Positions 48,350 through 59,287 are shown, numbered from the stretch's first letter. The stretch: 64,000 bases of DNA from Sphingobacteriia bacterium (GCA_015999745.1 JAECQP010000014.1:1-64000); one strand, 5' to 3'. A program made the numbers and translations. The notes: generated from the letters alone by a model not told the origin.

Positions 48350-51300
48350 ATGAACAGAATTCTATTAGCAATTGTATTGATCAGTTGCAGTTTACTGTCC
48401 GCAGCGCAAACCACCCCTTTGTGGATGCGTTACCCGGCTATTTCCCCGGACGGGCAGACCATTGTATTCAGTTACAAAGGAGACCTGTATACGGTACCGG
48501 CTTCGGGAGGCACAGCCATTCCGCTGACCATGCACGAAGCGCAGGATTATTATCCGGTATGGAGCCACGATGGAAAAACCATCGCATTCGCTTCCGACCG
48601 TTATGGCAACTTTGATGTATTTACCATTCCGGCCACCGGAGGAACGGCCACCAGGCTTACCTTTCATAGTGCAGCGGATTATCCATATGATTTTTCACCC
48701 GACAACAAGCAGGTGATTTTTGGCAGCGGCAGACAGATCAGCAACAACAATATTCGCTTTTACAGTCCCCGGTTGTTCCTGAACCTCTACAGTGTTTCCG
48801 TAAAAGGCGGCAAACCATACCTGATGACGGAAACAGGGACGGAATATGCGCGCTACAACAGCAAAGGCACCCAGATTGTTTACCAGGACAGAAAAGGATT
48901 TGAAGATGCATTGAGAAAGCACCACACTTCTGCGGTTACCAGGGATATCTGGATCATGGATGTGAAGGAAGGCACCTATAAAAAAATCTCCGGCTTTGAA
49001 GGAGAAGACCGGGAGCCTGTTTTTGGCAACGATGATAAAACCGTTTATTACCTCAGCGAAAAGAATGGCGACCAGAACCTGTACAAACAAACAGCAGACG
49101 GGAATATGACCCGGCTAACCAATTTTAAACACCATCCGGTCAGGCATCTCTCCATCACCCAAAACAACGAGCTCTGCTTTAGCTGGAACGGTGAAATCTA
49201 TACATTGAAAGAAGGCGGGCAGGCCAGAAAAGTAACCATCAGCATCAATGCTGATGCCCGTAATAATGCGGAGAAGATTATTCCGATCAACGGTGGTGCA
49301 ACAGAATTTGCACTGGCGCCCAACGGAAAAGAAATTGCCTTTGTGTTTCGCGGAGAAGTATTTGTAACGAGTGTGGAAGGCGGTATTACCAAGCGAATCA
49401 CCAATACGCCCCAGCAGGAACGAATGATCAGTTGGAGCCCGGACAGCAAGAAGATACTTTACGCGGCAGAACGCAATAACAACTGGGATATTTATCAAAC
49501 AAGTGTTGTAAGAAAAGAGGAGCCTTATTTTTATACAGCCACCGTATTGAAAGAAGAAGCGCTGATTGCCACACCCGAAGAAGAGTTTAACGCCAAATAT
49601 TCTCCGGATGGCAAACAGGTTGCCTATATAGCCGAACGGAATATTTTAAAAGTGTATACCCTGGCCGATCAGAAAACAAAAAACCTGTTGCCCGAAGGAA
49701 GGAACTACAGCTATGCAGATGGCGACTGGGATTATCAGTGGAGCCCCGACAGCAAATGGCTGATTTCCATAGACCAGGAAGGAACCTGGCAATACGGCAA
49801 CCTGGCCATGATAAAGGCCGACGGAACCGGCGGCATTCAAAAACCCATCGAATCCGGCTTTGGTCAGTTCAACATCAAGTGGGCAGCAGACGGAAAAGCC
49901 ATCACCTGGGTTAACCCACGTGAAGGGAGAAAATCCATTGCATTACAGGGAGACGTGGAGCTGGATATTTATGCCGGCTTCCTGGATAAAGACCTGTATG
50001 ATCGCATGCGCCTGAACAAGGAAGATTTTGCATTGCTGAAAGAAAAAGAAGAAAAGGAAAAGAAAGCAGATACCACCAAGGGCAAGAAGGACTCACTGGC
50101 CAAAGCCAGTTTCGTACCCGATCTGAAAGGATTTGAAGACAGGGTGATCCGCCTCACCATCAACAGTTCTTCCATAGCCGACTATTACGTAAACAGTGAT
50201 GCCAGCAAAGTATTCTATCTGACTGCTTTCGAAAAAGGATATGATTTATGGGTAACAGAACCCCGTACCAGGGAAACCAGGATTCTGGCCAAACTGAGCG
50301 GTTCACCGAGCGGAATCGAACCAAGTAAGGATGGCAAGTCGCTGTTTCTCGTTAACAACGGCAGCCTCATTAAGGTGGATGCAGAGAGTGGCAAAATTAC
50401 ACCGGTTGGCATCAGCGGCGAAATGGTATTGAATGCCGCCGCCGAAAGAGCCTACATTTTTGAACATGCCTGGAGACAGGTAAAGAAAAAATTCTACGAC
50501 CCTGCCATTCATGGAATTGACTGGGAGATGTACAAAAACAATTATGTCCGGTTCCTGCCGCATATCAACAACAACTACGATTTCCAGGAATTACTGAGCG
50601 AATTACTTGGAGAGTTGAATGCATCCCATACAGGTGGAAGATACAATGCTTCCGCACAGGGTGGGGATGTTACGGCTGCATTGGGCCTCCTGTACGATGA
50701 AACCTTTACCGGAAATGGATTGAAGATTACAGAAGTCATTGCCGGCGGACCTTTCGACAAGGCCGGCAGCAAAATAAAAGCCGGTCAGATCATCGAAAAA
50801 ATTGATGGAGAAACCATCAGCAACGATGTAGACTGGGCCAGTTTGCTCAATAGAAAAGCTGGCAAGAATGTATTATTGAATCTCTATGATCCTGCTGCAG
50901 GTACACGCCCGGAAGAAACCGTGAAACCGATTACTGCAGGCGCTGAGTCTAACCTGATGTACAAACGCTGGGTAAACAAAATGAGAAAACTCACCGATGA
51001 ACTCAGTGGCGGAAAAGTGGGTTATGTGCATGTTCGTTCCATGGACGACGGAAGTTTCAGAACCGTGCTGGATGACGTAATGGGCAAAAACCTGAAGAAG
51101 GAAGCCCTGATTGTAGATACCCGTTTCAACGGCGGCGGATGGTTGCACGACGACCTCAATACGTTCCTGAGCGGCAAAAGATATCTGGACTTTGCACCAC
51201 AGGGCCACCGTGTATCCGCAGGAGAGCCGGCGAACAGATGGCAGAAACCAAGCATTGTACTGATGAGCGAGAGCAATTACAGTGATGCCTTTATCTTCCC

Positions 51301-51571
51301 TTACATCTATAAGCAGAATGGCGTTGGCAAACTGGTGGGTATGCCTGTTGCCGGAACCGGAACTGCCGTATGGTGGGAAGGTCAGATAGACCCGAGCATC
51401 GTATTCGGTATCCCCATGATTGCCACCATCGGTAAGGAAAACAGGCCTACAGAAAACCTGCAGGTAGAGCCTGATATCAAAGTAACGCTTCCATACGAAG
51501 CATTGATCAATGGTAAAGACACACAACTGGAAGCAGCAGTGAAAGAAATGCTGAAAACCATTAAAAAATAA
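48350..51571 (+). CDS. Tricorn-like S41 family peptidase (beta-propeller + PDZ + S41)
   Basis: Repeated propeller motifs (ISPDGQTIVFSYKGDLYTVPASGG, WSHDGKTIAFASDRYGNFDVF), PDZ GGPFDKAGSKIKAGQIIEKIDGE, catalytic VLMSESNYSDAFIFP. Confidence 0.93.
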   Translation: MNRILLAIVLISCSLLSAAQTTPLWMRYPAISPDGQTIVFSYKGDLYTVPASGGTAIPLTMHEAQDYYPVWSHDGKTIAFASDRYGNFDVFTIPATGGTATRLTFHSAADYPYDFSPDNKQVIFGSGRQISNNNIRFYSPRLFLNLYSVSVKGGKPYLMTETGTEYARYNSKGTQIVYQDRKGFEDALRKHHTSAVTRDIWIMDVKEGTYKKISGFEGEDREPVFGNDDKTVYYLSEKNGDQNLYKQTADGNMTRLTNFKHHPVRHLSITQNNELCFSWNGEIYTLKEGGQARKVTISINADARNNAEKIIPINGGATEFALAPNGKEIAFVFRGEVFVTSVEGGITKRITNTPQQERMISWSPDSKKILYAAERNNNWDIYQTSVVRKEEPYFYTATVLKEEALIATPEEEFNAKYSPDGKQVAYIAERNILKVYTLADQKTKNLLPEGRNYSYADGDWDYQWSPDSKWLISIDQEGTWQYGNLAMIKADGTGGIQKPIESGFGQFNIKWAADGKAITWVNPREGRKSIALQGDVELDIYAGFLDKDLYDRMRLNKEDFALLKEKEEKEKKADTTKGKKDSLAKASFVPDLKGFEDRVIRLTINSSSIADYYVNSDASKVFYLTAFEKGYDLWVTEPRTRETRILAKLSGSPSGIEPSKDGKSLFLVNNGSLIKVDAESGKITPVGISGEMVLNAAAERAYIFEHAWRQVKKKFYDPAIHGIDWEMYKNNYVRFLPHINNNYDFQELLSELLGELNASHTGGRYNASAQGGDVTAALGLLYDETFTGNGLKITEVIAGGPFDKAGSKIKAGQIIEKIDGETISNDVDWASLLNRKAGKNVLLNLYDPAAGTRPEETVKPITAGAESNLMYKRWVNKMRKLTDELSGGKVGYVHVRSMDDGSFRTVLDDVMGKNLKKEALIVDTRFNGGGWLHDDLNTFLSGKRYLDFAPQGHRVSAGEPANRWQKPSIVLMSESNYSDAFIFPYIYKQNGVGKLVGMPVAGTGTAVWWEGQIDPSIVFGIPMIATIGKENRPTENLQVEPDIKVTLPYEALINGKDTQLEAAVKEMLKTIKK

Positions 51572-51615
51572 GTACAAATGATCTTGTAACAGGATCATTA
51601 TTGAACCGATCCTAT

Positions 51616-51653
51616 AAAAAATCCCGGTCACTTATCATGACCGGGATTTTTTT
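51616..51653. terminator. Bidirectional terminator between convergent S41 and S9 genes
   Basis: AAAAAATCCCGGTCA-CTTATCA-TGACCGGGATTTTTTT. Confidence 0.85.
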
Positions 51654-51671
51654 GCATATCTCTATCTCTGC

Positions 51672-53840
51672 TTACCTCAATATTCCTTTAGGAACCGCTT
51701 TCCCCAACAGATACTTATAAATGAATTTGGTTTTCAGGTTCTCGAAGTGATTGCTGCGCTCCCGCAGGTTTCTCCAGCCATGTCTTCCACCGGGATAAAG
51801 CATGAATTCAAAATCCTTTCCTTTGTCCTGTAAAGCGCCAATCAGCTGTATGCTGTTCTGCATATGCACATTGTCGTCCATGGTCCCATGCACGATCTGC
51901 AACATACCCTTGTATTTATCAACATAACTCAATACGCTGCTGGTCTTGTAGCCTTCCGGGTTTTCTGCAGGGGTATCCATGAATTTTTCCGTGTAATGAC
52001 TGTCGTACAAACGCCAGTCTACCACAGAACCTCCTGCCATTCCGTGTGTAAACACGGAAGACCCATAGGTCAACGCATAGGCGCTCATGTATCCGCCATA
52101 GCTGAATCCGGTGATGGCAATCTTAGCAGGATCCGCATATCCTTTCTCAATAAACCATTTAGCCATTGCCATATAATCCTTCATTTCCCAGTAGCCCAGG
52201 TTGCGGTGCATATAGTTCACACCCACTTTCCCAAAATGTCCGCTGGCCCTGTGATCAAACGCCACCTGGATCACTCCTTCTTCTGCATAAAACTGCCTGT
52301 TGGCATTCCAGTTCCATCCATCCCATACCGTTCCGGCATTGGGGCCTCCGTAAATGCTCACCAGCATCGGGTATTTTTTGTTGGGGTCCATATTGGCCGG
52401 CCAGGTCACTACAGCAGGCAGCTCAAATAAACCATCTTCGCTTTTGATGCGGATCAATTCTGTTTTTGCCAGTGCATACTGATCCATTGCACTACCCTTT
52501 GCATCCCCCAGTTGCCTGATCAGTTTTCCCTTTGTATCCAGTAAACTCATTTTAGCAGGGGTGCCGGTATTGCTATACGTGGTGATAAAATATTTTCCAT
52601 TGGGAGAAAGACTAACGGAACTGTGGTTAAACTCGCCAAAGCTCAGGCGCTTCAGGTCGCTACCGTTGAGCTTTACGCTGTAGAGATCAATTCTTGCAGT
52701 GTTCTCTTTGCCTCTTGCCGTAAAATAAACCATGCTGTTCTTTTCATCGATCAGCAGTGTACTCAACACCGTAAAATTGCCGGAAGTAATGGCGTTGATC
52801 AGTGTGCCGTCGTTGTTGTGCAGGTAGAGGTGGTTCCAGCCGGTTTTATCGCTTTCCAGGATGAACGCCGGCCTGGATTGCAAGAATGTAAATCTGCCGC
52901 CAGCCTTGTCTTCCAGGTCTACCCAGGTTTTCTGTTGTTCTTCATACATGATTTTTTTGGCGCCGGTAGCAGGGTTTACATCAAAAATCTTTAAGTGATC
53001 CTGCCCCCTGTTAATCCATTGCACCAGCAGGGTACTGCCATCATTGCGCCAAACAGGCCAGCCGAAATACTGATCATCCTTTTCGTTGAAATCGGACCAG
53101 GTAGTGTTGCCTCCGTCTGCAGCAACAAATCCCAGTTTCACCTCCGGATTCTTATCTCCGGATTTTGGATAGCGGGTTTCTTCCACAAATCCATGCTGAC
53201 CATCGCTGTTGTAGATCGGGAACATCGGAACCATGCTTTCGTCAAAATGCATATAGGCCAGTTGCCTGCTGTTGGGATTCCACCAGAATGCACGAAAACG
53301 GGTAGCACGTCCAAAGATCTCTTCCCAGTATACCCAACTGGCATAACCATTCAGTGTGGTACTGCTGCCATCATGGGTTAACCGGGTTTCCTTATCAGTA
53401 ACCAGGTTATAGGTATAAAGATCATTGTTACGGGTAAAGGCAATGTACACACTGTCGGGAGAGAAAGTAGGATTGAGTTCCCCGGCCTTATCAAAAGTGA
53501 TCTGTTTTTCAACAGAGCCGTTTTTATAAAACAGGTCATTGTTTTTAACAGAAACCGATTTAACTGGAGGAACGGCGCCTTTCATCTGTTCGGCAGTTGC
53601 TTCTGTAAGCTTTCCCGATTTCACCTCCATCACATAATCCTTTGCAGCGGAGTCCGGATGAATCTTTTGTTTCAGGATTACTTTTTCGTCGTCCAGCCAC
53701 TTGAGCACAACCGGTAAATCATTTTTAAAATTGGCCGGAAGCCTGTTGGCTAACAGGTCGGCAGTCTCTATTTTTTTGGTCTGCGCCTGTACACCCGATA
53801 CCGTTGCCAGCATCGCAACACCTAAGAGGAATTTATTCAT
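51672..53840 (-). CDS. S9 family peptidase (DPP IV-like prolyl oligopeptidase)
   Basis: TGFSYGGYMSAYALTYG nucleophile, HGTMDDNVHMQNSIQLI, GGRHGW His; signal peptide from MNKFLLGVAMLATVSGVQAQ. Confidence 0.93.
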   Translation of the reverse strand: MNKFLLGVAMLATVSGVQAQTKKIETADLLANRLPANFKNDLPVVLKWLDDEKVILKQKIHPDSAAKDYVMEVKSGKLTEATAEQMKGAVPPVKSVSVKNNDLFYKNGSVEKQITFDKAGELNPTFSPDSVYIAFTRNNDLYTYNLVTDKETRLTHDGSSTTLNGYASWVYWEEIFGRATRFRAFWWNPNSRQLAYMHFDESMVPMFPIYNSDGQHGFVEETRYPKSGDKNPEVKLGFVAADGGNTTWSDFNEKDDQYFGWPVWRNDGSTLLVQWINRGQDHLKIFDVNPATGAKKIMYEEQQKTWVDLEDKAGGRFTFLQSRPAFILESDKTGWNHLYLHNNDGTLINAITSGNFTVLSTLLIDEKNSMVYFTARGKENTARIDLYSVKLNGSDLKRLSFGEFNHSSVSLSPNGKYFITTYSNTGTPAKMSLLDTKGKLIRQLGDAKGSAMDQYALAKTELIRIKSEDGLFELPAVVTWPANMDPNKKYPMLVSIYGGPNAGTVWDGWNWNANRQFYAEEGVIQVAFDHRASGHFGKVGVNYMHRNLGYWEMKDYMAMAKWFIEKGYADPAKIAITGFSYGGYMSAYALTYGSSVFTHGMAGGSVVDWRLYDSHYTEKFMDTPAENPEGYKTSSVLSYVDKYKGMLQIVHGTMDDNVHMQNSIQLIGALQDKGKDFEFMLYPGGRHGWRNLRERSNHFENLKTKFIYKYLLGKAVPKGILR

Positions 53841-53887
53841 ACACAAAATTTTGGAGCATGAATATACCAATTAACCGATGATAAAAC

Positions 53888-55030
53888 TTAGAATGCCTCG
53901 TGCAGCCGCAGGTAATAGGCGCCGCCGGAAGTGCTGTTGCGGGCATAATCCACCCTTACAAACATCCGGTTCTTCTTATTCACCAAAAAACGAAGCCCAA
54001 GCCCGCCGGCATATCGCGTTTGATCTAATTGATATCGGCTGATCGACTGATCCACTACCCCTGCAGACGCAAACGCAGCGCCATAAACCCATCTCCAGAT
54101 ATGATAGCGGAACTCTGCCTGCGCAGCAGTATAAGACTGATCGCGGTATCTTCCGGTAAAATAGCCCCGCATCAGCAAAGCGCCGCCCATCCTGGGCATT
54201 TCGCGAAGCGGGATATTTCCGGTACTGTTTTGTGTGGCAAACTGGAAAGCAAGCGTGTTCTCTTTACCCAGCGGATAATATTTACGCAGGTCAACAAACC
54301 ATGTATCAAATTCATACTGGTCTCCGCTGATGGGAAAACTGTGTGTAAAATATACTTCCGCAAAACTCCCCTTGCGGGCGCTGAACGGATAATCCCGGCC
54401 TTCGTACAATACTGCAGGCCCCAAACCCAGTGATTTGCTGCCCAGGATGCCCGGTACTGCCGCACTCACCGGGTCGAGGGGCTTGTCTACATTTACATTG
54501 TATGTATTGCTGTAATCCAGCTTCAGGCCTACGTACCACTGATTCCTCAGCAGGCGGTATGTTCTGCTTTCCAGGAAGATTCTGCTGTAATCCTGCGAAT
54601 AATAATTGTTTTCCGGAAGGGTTTGATTCCCCAATCCCCAGAAGCGGTCGGAGAAAGTGGTATACCCGGCAGAACCTCTGAATACAAAACGTTCTCCCTT
54701 CGAAAAAACCTGCCAGGAGCCTTTCATTTCAAACTGTCCTTTGGTGCTGTAGGTTAACTGGCCATGCATATACGATCCGCGCGCCTCAGACTGGTCGCGT
54801 TTTTCTTTGGCATTGAAAAAATATTCCAGCGCTCCGCCAAACCGCACCCCTGTTTCCGGAGAGGAAGTAAGGATTGGGATCGGCACGATCTTCAGGTTCA
54901 TCAACGGGAGAGAATCGGGGTTGATGAAATTACGGATCACCATTCTGGGAGACCTGGGTATACTGTCCCCGGCAGATGCCGTTAACGACAAACCAAGCGC
55001 GATGACGAGGGCGGATTTATATAACGACAT
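53888..55030 (-). CDS. BamA/TamA (D15)-family outer-membrane protein
   Basis: Surface-antigen barrel: GLGPAVLYEGRDYPFSARKGSFAEVYFTHSF..., GGALLMRGYFTGRYRDQSYTAAQAEFRY, GGLGLRFLVNKKNRMFVRVDYARN; terminal F. Confidence 0.88.
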   Translation of the reverse strand: MSLYKSALVIALGLSLTASAGDSIPRSPRMVIRNFINPDSLPLMNLKIVPIPILTSSPETGVRFGGALEYFFNAKEKRDQSEARGSYMHGQLTYSTKGQFEMKGSWQVFSKGERFVFRGSAGYTTFSDRFWGLGNQTLPENNYYSQDYSRIFLESRTYRLLRNQWYVGLKLDYSNTYNVNVDKPLDPVSAAVPGILGSKSLGLGPAVLYEGRDYPFSARKGSFAEVYFTHSFPISGDQYEFDTWFVDLRKYYPLGKENTLAFQFATQNSTGNIPLREMPRMGGALLMRGYFTGRYRDQSYTAAQAEFRYHIWRWVYGAAFASAGVVDQSISRYQLDQTRYAGGLGLRFLVNKKNRMFVRVDYARNSTSGGAYYLRLHEAF

Positions 55031-57776
55031 TGATCATTTTTCCTTTTACGAATATGAATTTTTTCAGCGGTTTGCCATCCATCCATTTCTGAACAAGCAT
55101 ATTGGCCAGTACAGTCTCCTGCACCGATTCCTGACTTGCATCCAGCGGAAGATGGATATTGGTTCTTACTTTACCGTTAATACTTACCGGATATTCCTTG
55201 GAAGACTCTGCAACATAATCTGCATTGAACGCCGGGAAAGTGGCATCCAGTATGGAGCCCGAATGACCCAGCGCCTGCCAGAGTTCTTCGCTGATATGCG
55301 GCGCGTAAGGGGCAAGCAGGATCAGTAATTGCTCCAGGATTTCTTTCTTATTACACTTCAGGTCGCTCAACTCGTTCACACAAATCATAAAGGTACTCAC
55401 CGCGGTATTGAAGCTGTATCGTTCCGTATCATCTTCAATTTTCTTAATAGTGCGGTGCAATACTTTCAGTTCTGCTGCTGTGGCTTTCTCTTCATTCCAC
55501 TGTTTTCCTTTTACTTCATCGTAGAACAAACGCCAGAGTTTTTTCAGGAAACGGTGAACCCCTTCAATCCCTTTGGTATCCCAGGGTTTGCTTTGTTCAA
55601 CGGGGCCCAGGAACATTTCGTACATCCGGAATGTATCTGCGCCGAATTTCTCCACCAATATGTCCGGGTTAACCGTATTGAACTTAGACTTCGACATTTT
55701 CTCCACTTCTGCACCGCAGATGTATTTGCCGTTTTCCAGTACAAACTCCGCATGGGCATGTTCGCCATTGCGCCATTGTTTAAAGGCTTCCAGATCCAGT
55801 TCGTACCCGTCTACAAAATTGACGTCTACATGTATCGGGTGTGTATCGTATTGATCTGTCAGGCCTGCAGAAATGAACAGGTTACTGTTGTTTTTATCGC
55901 GATATACAAAACGGCTGCTTCCCTGGATCATTCCCTGGTTGAGCAGTTTGCGGAAAGGCTCATCAAAACCGATATGCCCCAGATCATAGAGGGCTTTTGT
56001 CCACATCCGGCTATAAAGCAAGTGCCCTACGGCATGCTCTGTACCTCCAATATAAAGGTCTACCTGGTTCCAGTAGTCGCTTACTTTTCTGTCACAGAAA
56101 GTGGAGCTGTTGTGCGGATCCATATAGCGCAGGAAATACCAGCTGCTGCCGGCATAACCGGGCATGGTATTGGTTTCCAGGCTACAATCTGTCCAGGCTT
56201 TGATATTGGCAAGCGGTCCCTCTCCTTCCGGACCGGGGCTGTAACTGTCTACCTCGGGCAACAACAACGGCAGTTCCTGCTCAGAAAGCGGATAGGCAAT
56301 TCCGTCTTTCCATGTGATCGGGAAAGGCTCTCCCCAATAGCGCTGCCTGCTGAATGCAGCATCACGCATTTTATAATTCACTTTCTTTTTACCAATGCCC
56401 ATTGCCGCCAGTTTATCAATCACGATTTCTATGGCATCACGCATGATCACCCCATTCAGGAAATCACTGTTGGTAAGCGGTACATCTTTGGTGGCATTGG
56501 CTTCCGTTCCGTTGTAATGTGCGCCAATGATATTGGTGATCGGAATATTAAAATGATTCGCAAATTTAAAGTCGCGGTCATCACCGCATGGAACAGCCAT
56601 GATGGCGCCGGTTCCGTACCCGGCCAGTACATATTCCGAAATCCAGATCGGAATTTGTTTTCCGTTAAAAGGATTGATGGCATAAGCGCCTGTAAAGCAA
56701 CCGGTGATTTTTTTCTCCGCCTGGCGTTCACGGTCGCTCCTGCTGTTTACATAAGCAATGTACGCTTCCACAGCGGCTTTCTGTTCTGCGGAACTGATTG
56801 GGGCAATCAGCTCATGCTCCGGTGCAACCACCATAAAATCCACTCCAAAAATGGTGTCGGGCCTGGTGGTATATACAGTAAGTTTGCGGTCAGCCTTTCC
56901 TTCAATGGCAAAATCAATTTCCGCACCATAGCTCTTACCAATCCAGTTGGTCTGCATTTCGCGCATAGCTTCGCTGAATTCAATCTGATCGAGCCCGCTG
57001 ATCAGCCGGTCTGCATATTCTGTAATCCGGAGATACCATTGACGGAGCTTCTTCTTTACCACCGGATGCCCCCCGCGTTCACTTACCCCGTTGACCACTT
57101 CATCGTTGGCTAAAACAGTTCCCAGCGCCTCGCACCAGTTCACTTCGCCATGGCCGCAAAACGCCAGCCGGTAATGCATTAAAATATCCTGCTGCTCCTT
57201 TTCGGAGAATTGCTTCCATTCAGCGGCGGTAAATACCAGCTTATCGTTAGCAGGGCATACATACACGGCATTCCCTTCTTTTTCAAAACTGCTGATCAGC
57301 ACATCAATGCTTTCCGCTTTCCGGGTATGCCGGTTAAAGAAAGCGCCGAATAATTGCAGGAAAATCCATTGGGTCCACTTATAGTATCCCGGCTCACAGG
57401 TTCTTACTTCCCGGCTCCAGTCGAAGCAGAACCCGATATTGTCGAGCTGCTTTCTGAAATTTTCTATATTTTGTACCGTACTTACGGCCGGATGAACCCC
57501 ATGCTCTATTGCATATTGCTCGGCAGGCAACCCAAATGCATCATACCCCATCGGGTGTAACACATTGAATCCCCTGAGTCTTTTGAAACGGCTGAAAATA
57601 TCAGAAGCAATATAGCCCAGCGGATGTCCTACGTGTAACCCCGCACCACTTGGATAAGGGAACATGTCCAGCACATAGAATTTAGGTTTATTGCTGTCAT
57701 TGCTTACCTGGTAGGCATTGGTAGATTTCCAGTGCTCCTGCCATTTTTGTTCAATTGATCTGAATTGATAGTCCAT
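55017..57776 (-). CDS. leuS: Leucyl-tRNA synthetase
   Basis: MDYQFRSIEQKWQEHWKSTNAYQ; YPSGAGLHVGHPLGYIASDIFSRFKRLRGFNVLHPMGYDAFGLPAEQYA; KMSKSKFNTVNPD. Confidence 0.98.
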   Translation of the reverse strand: MDYQFRSIEQKWQEHWKSTNAYQVSNDSNKPKFYVLDMFPYPSGAGLHVGHPLGYIASDIFSRFKRLRGFNVLHPMGYDAFGLPAEQYAIEHGVHPAVSTVQNIENFRKQLDNIGFCFDWSREVRTCEPGYYKWTQWIFLQLFGAFFNRHTRKAESIDVLISSFEKEGNAVYVCPANDKLVFTAAEWKQFSEKEQQDILMHYRLAFCGHGEVNWCEALGTVLANDEVVNGVSERGGHPVVKKKLRQWYLRITEYADRLISGLDQIEFSEAMREMQTNWIGKSYGAEIDFAIEGKADRKLTVYTTRPDTIFGVDFMVVAPEHELIAPISSAEQKAAVEAYIAYVNSRSDRERQAEKKITGCFTGAYAINPFNGKQIPIWISEYVLAGYGTGAIMAVPCGDDRDFKFANHFNIPITNIIGAHYNGTEANATKDVPLTNSDFLNGVIMRDAIEIVIDKLAAMGIGKKKVNYKMRDAAFSRQRYWGEPFPITWKDGIAYPLSEQELPLLLPEVDSYSPGPEGEGPLANIKAWTDCSLETNTMPGYAGSSWYFLRYMDPHNSSTFCDRKVSDYWNQVDLYIGGTEHAVGHLLYSRMWTKALYDLGHIGFDEPFRKLLNQGMIQGSSRFVYRDKNNSNLFISAGLTDQYDTHPIHVDVNFVDGYELDLEAFKQWRNGEHAHAEFVLENGKYICGAEVEKMSKSKFNTVNPDILVEKFGADTFRMYEMFLGPVEQSKPWDTKGIEGVHRFLKKLWRLFYDEVKGKQWNEEKATAAELKVLHRTIKKIEDDTERYSFNTAVSTFMICVNELSDLKCNKKEILEQLLILLAPYAPHISEELWQALGHSGSILDATFPAFNADYVAESSKEYPVSINGKVRTNIHLPLDASQESVQETVLANMLVQKWMDGKPLKKFIFVKGKMINVVI

Positions 57777-57922
57777 GTTAGCGGCCTCCGAAAGAAATTT
57801 ATGTTTGACGGGATGGGTATATTTACATTTCCTTAACGCCATGCTCCGTTGAATCTCCTAATTTCATTGGATAAATAAGCGTTTTAGTGGCTGCAAATGT
57901 AAGTCATTAGCCATCAAAACCC

Positions 57923-57930
57923 TACATTTG
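57923..57930 (+). promoter_or_regulatory. -7 element (TACATTTG) upstream of ftsX
   Basis: TAnnTTTG match ~64 nt before the preferred ATG at 57994. Confidence 0.45.
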
Positions 57931-57993
57931 TGAACAGGCCGGCGTCAATTGACCATTGCTCCCCCGGTCAGACCTATAAACAGTAATCAACTC

Positions 57994-58869
57994 ATGGCGG
58001 GAACAGGAAAATCTACATTGAAAAGAAGTAAGCCCAATTATATTTATACCATCGTGGGAGTTTCCCTGGTATTGCTGATCATGGGCATTATGGGCTGGTT
58101 CTTCCTGAATCTTAATTCGGTGGGGAACGCCTTTAAGGAAGACATTCGGCTTAGCGCCTACCTCCGTACCCTCAACAAGGACACCATTGGCCAGATTCAA
58201 CAATTTATTGCCTCCAAGCCATATGCAAAAGACGTTGTATATGTAGATAAAAACAATGCACAGCAAATCTGGAACAAGGAAAACAACGAAGACTGGGCGA
58301 AAATTCTGGATGTAAACCCGCTTCCGGAGAGTATTGATTTTTACGCCAGGGCCGAATATGTAAATAAAGACAGCCTGGTAAAGATTTCCGGCGACCTTAT
58401 GGCCGCCTATGGAAACCAGATCACGGATCTGCAATATCCCCAGACCCTGGTGAACAACCTTAATGAAAGGGCGTCCAAAATAGGGCTGATCTTTCTGGTG
58501 GTAGCCATTATTCTCAGCCTCATTGTAATATTCAGCATTGATAACACCATCCGCCTGGCCATGTTCAGCAACCGTTTCCTGATTAAAACCATGCAAATGG
58601 TGGGGGCTACCAGGGGGTTTATTGCCAAACCGCTGAATATCCGGGCGCTCATCAACGGGTTAATCAGTTCGGCCATTGCAATTGTGCTGCTCTTTACACT
58701 GATCGGCTGGGCCGAAAGCCAGTTCCCGCAGTTAAAAGCCATCCGGAACCTGGAGCACACCCTCCTCCTCTTCGGCGGACTGATTGTGCTGGGTGTCGGC
58801 ATTTCCGTACTGAGTACCTACCGGAGCGTATTGAAATACCTCAAAATGAAACTGGACGAGCTATATTAA
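57994..58869 (+). CDS. ftsX: Cell division protein FtsX (permease-like)
   Basis: Single N-terminal TM, periplasmic loop, three C-terminal TMs; FLIKTMQMVGATRGFIAKPLNIRALINGLISS. The track start at 57949 is a TTG; ATG at 57994 preferred. Confidence 0.9.
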   Translation: MAGTGKSTLKRSKPNYIYTIVGVSLVLLIMGIMGWFFLNLNSVGNAFKEDIRLSAYLRTLNKDTIGQIQQFIASKPYAKDVVYVDKNNAQQIWNKENNEDWAKILDVNPLPESIDFYARAEYVNKDSLVKISGDLMAAYGNQITDLQYPQTLVNNLNERASKIGLIFLVVAIILSLIVIFSIDNTIRLAMFSNRFLIKTMQMVGATRGFIAKPLNIRALINGLISSAIAIVLLFTLIGWAESQFPQLKAIRNLEHTLLLFGGLIVLGVGISVLSTYRSVLKYLKMKLDELY

Positions 58870-58911
58870 TCTTTATCATATCCAATCATTCAATCTGTAA
58901 ACGAAACTATA

Positions 58912-59160
58912 ATGAGCAACGAAACCAATAAAGACACTTCTCTTTTTGCAAAAGAAAATTATACCTGGATGATCATTGGCGCCGTAATTATTGCGTTAGG
59001 CATGGTACTGATGAGCGGTGGTAAAAGTGCGGACCCCAATGTTTTTGACACCAATGAAGTATATGGCACTGTTCGCATCACTGTTGCACCTGCCCTGATT
59101 GTCTTGGGCTTACTGGTAGAAGTGTATGCCATTTTCAAAAAAAGCAGGAAAACAGCCTGA
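58912..59160 (+). CDS. DUF3098 domain-containing membrane protein
   Basis: FAKENYTWMIIGAVIIALGMVLMSGGKSADPNVFDTNEVYGTVRITVAPALIVLGLLVEVYAIF. Confidence 0.88.
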   Translation: MSNETNKDTSLFAKENYTWMIIGAVIIALGMVLMSGGKSADPNVFDTNEVYGTVRITVAPALIVLGLLVEVYAIFKKSRKTA

Positions 59161-59195
59161 TTCCGGGCAGCAACACCTTAATACGATATCTGGAG

Positions 59196-59223
59196 AAGCG
59201 GCACTAAAAGACCGCTTTTTTTT
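59196..59223 (+). terminator. Rho-independent terminator after DUF3098 gene
   Basis: AAGCGG-CACTAAAAGA-CCGCTT followed by T-tract. Confidence 0.8.
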
Positions 59224-59287
59224 GTTCCGGGCATTCCGCTATAACCTTTATATTTAATTCCGAATTGTTCTTAATCCAATCACAGAC

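Noticed and set aside
55329-57113. 594-aa plus-strand ORF antisense to leuS
   Set aside because: Lies entirely within the opposite strand of a certain leuS gene; composition looks like a shadow frame with no recognisable domain.
57949-57993. Upstream TTG start for ftsX
   Set aside because: The ATG at 57994 gives a typical short FtsX cytoplasmic N-terminus; the extension lacks support.
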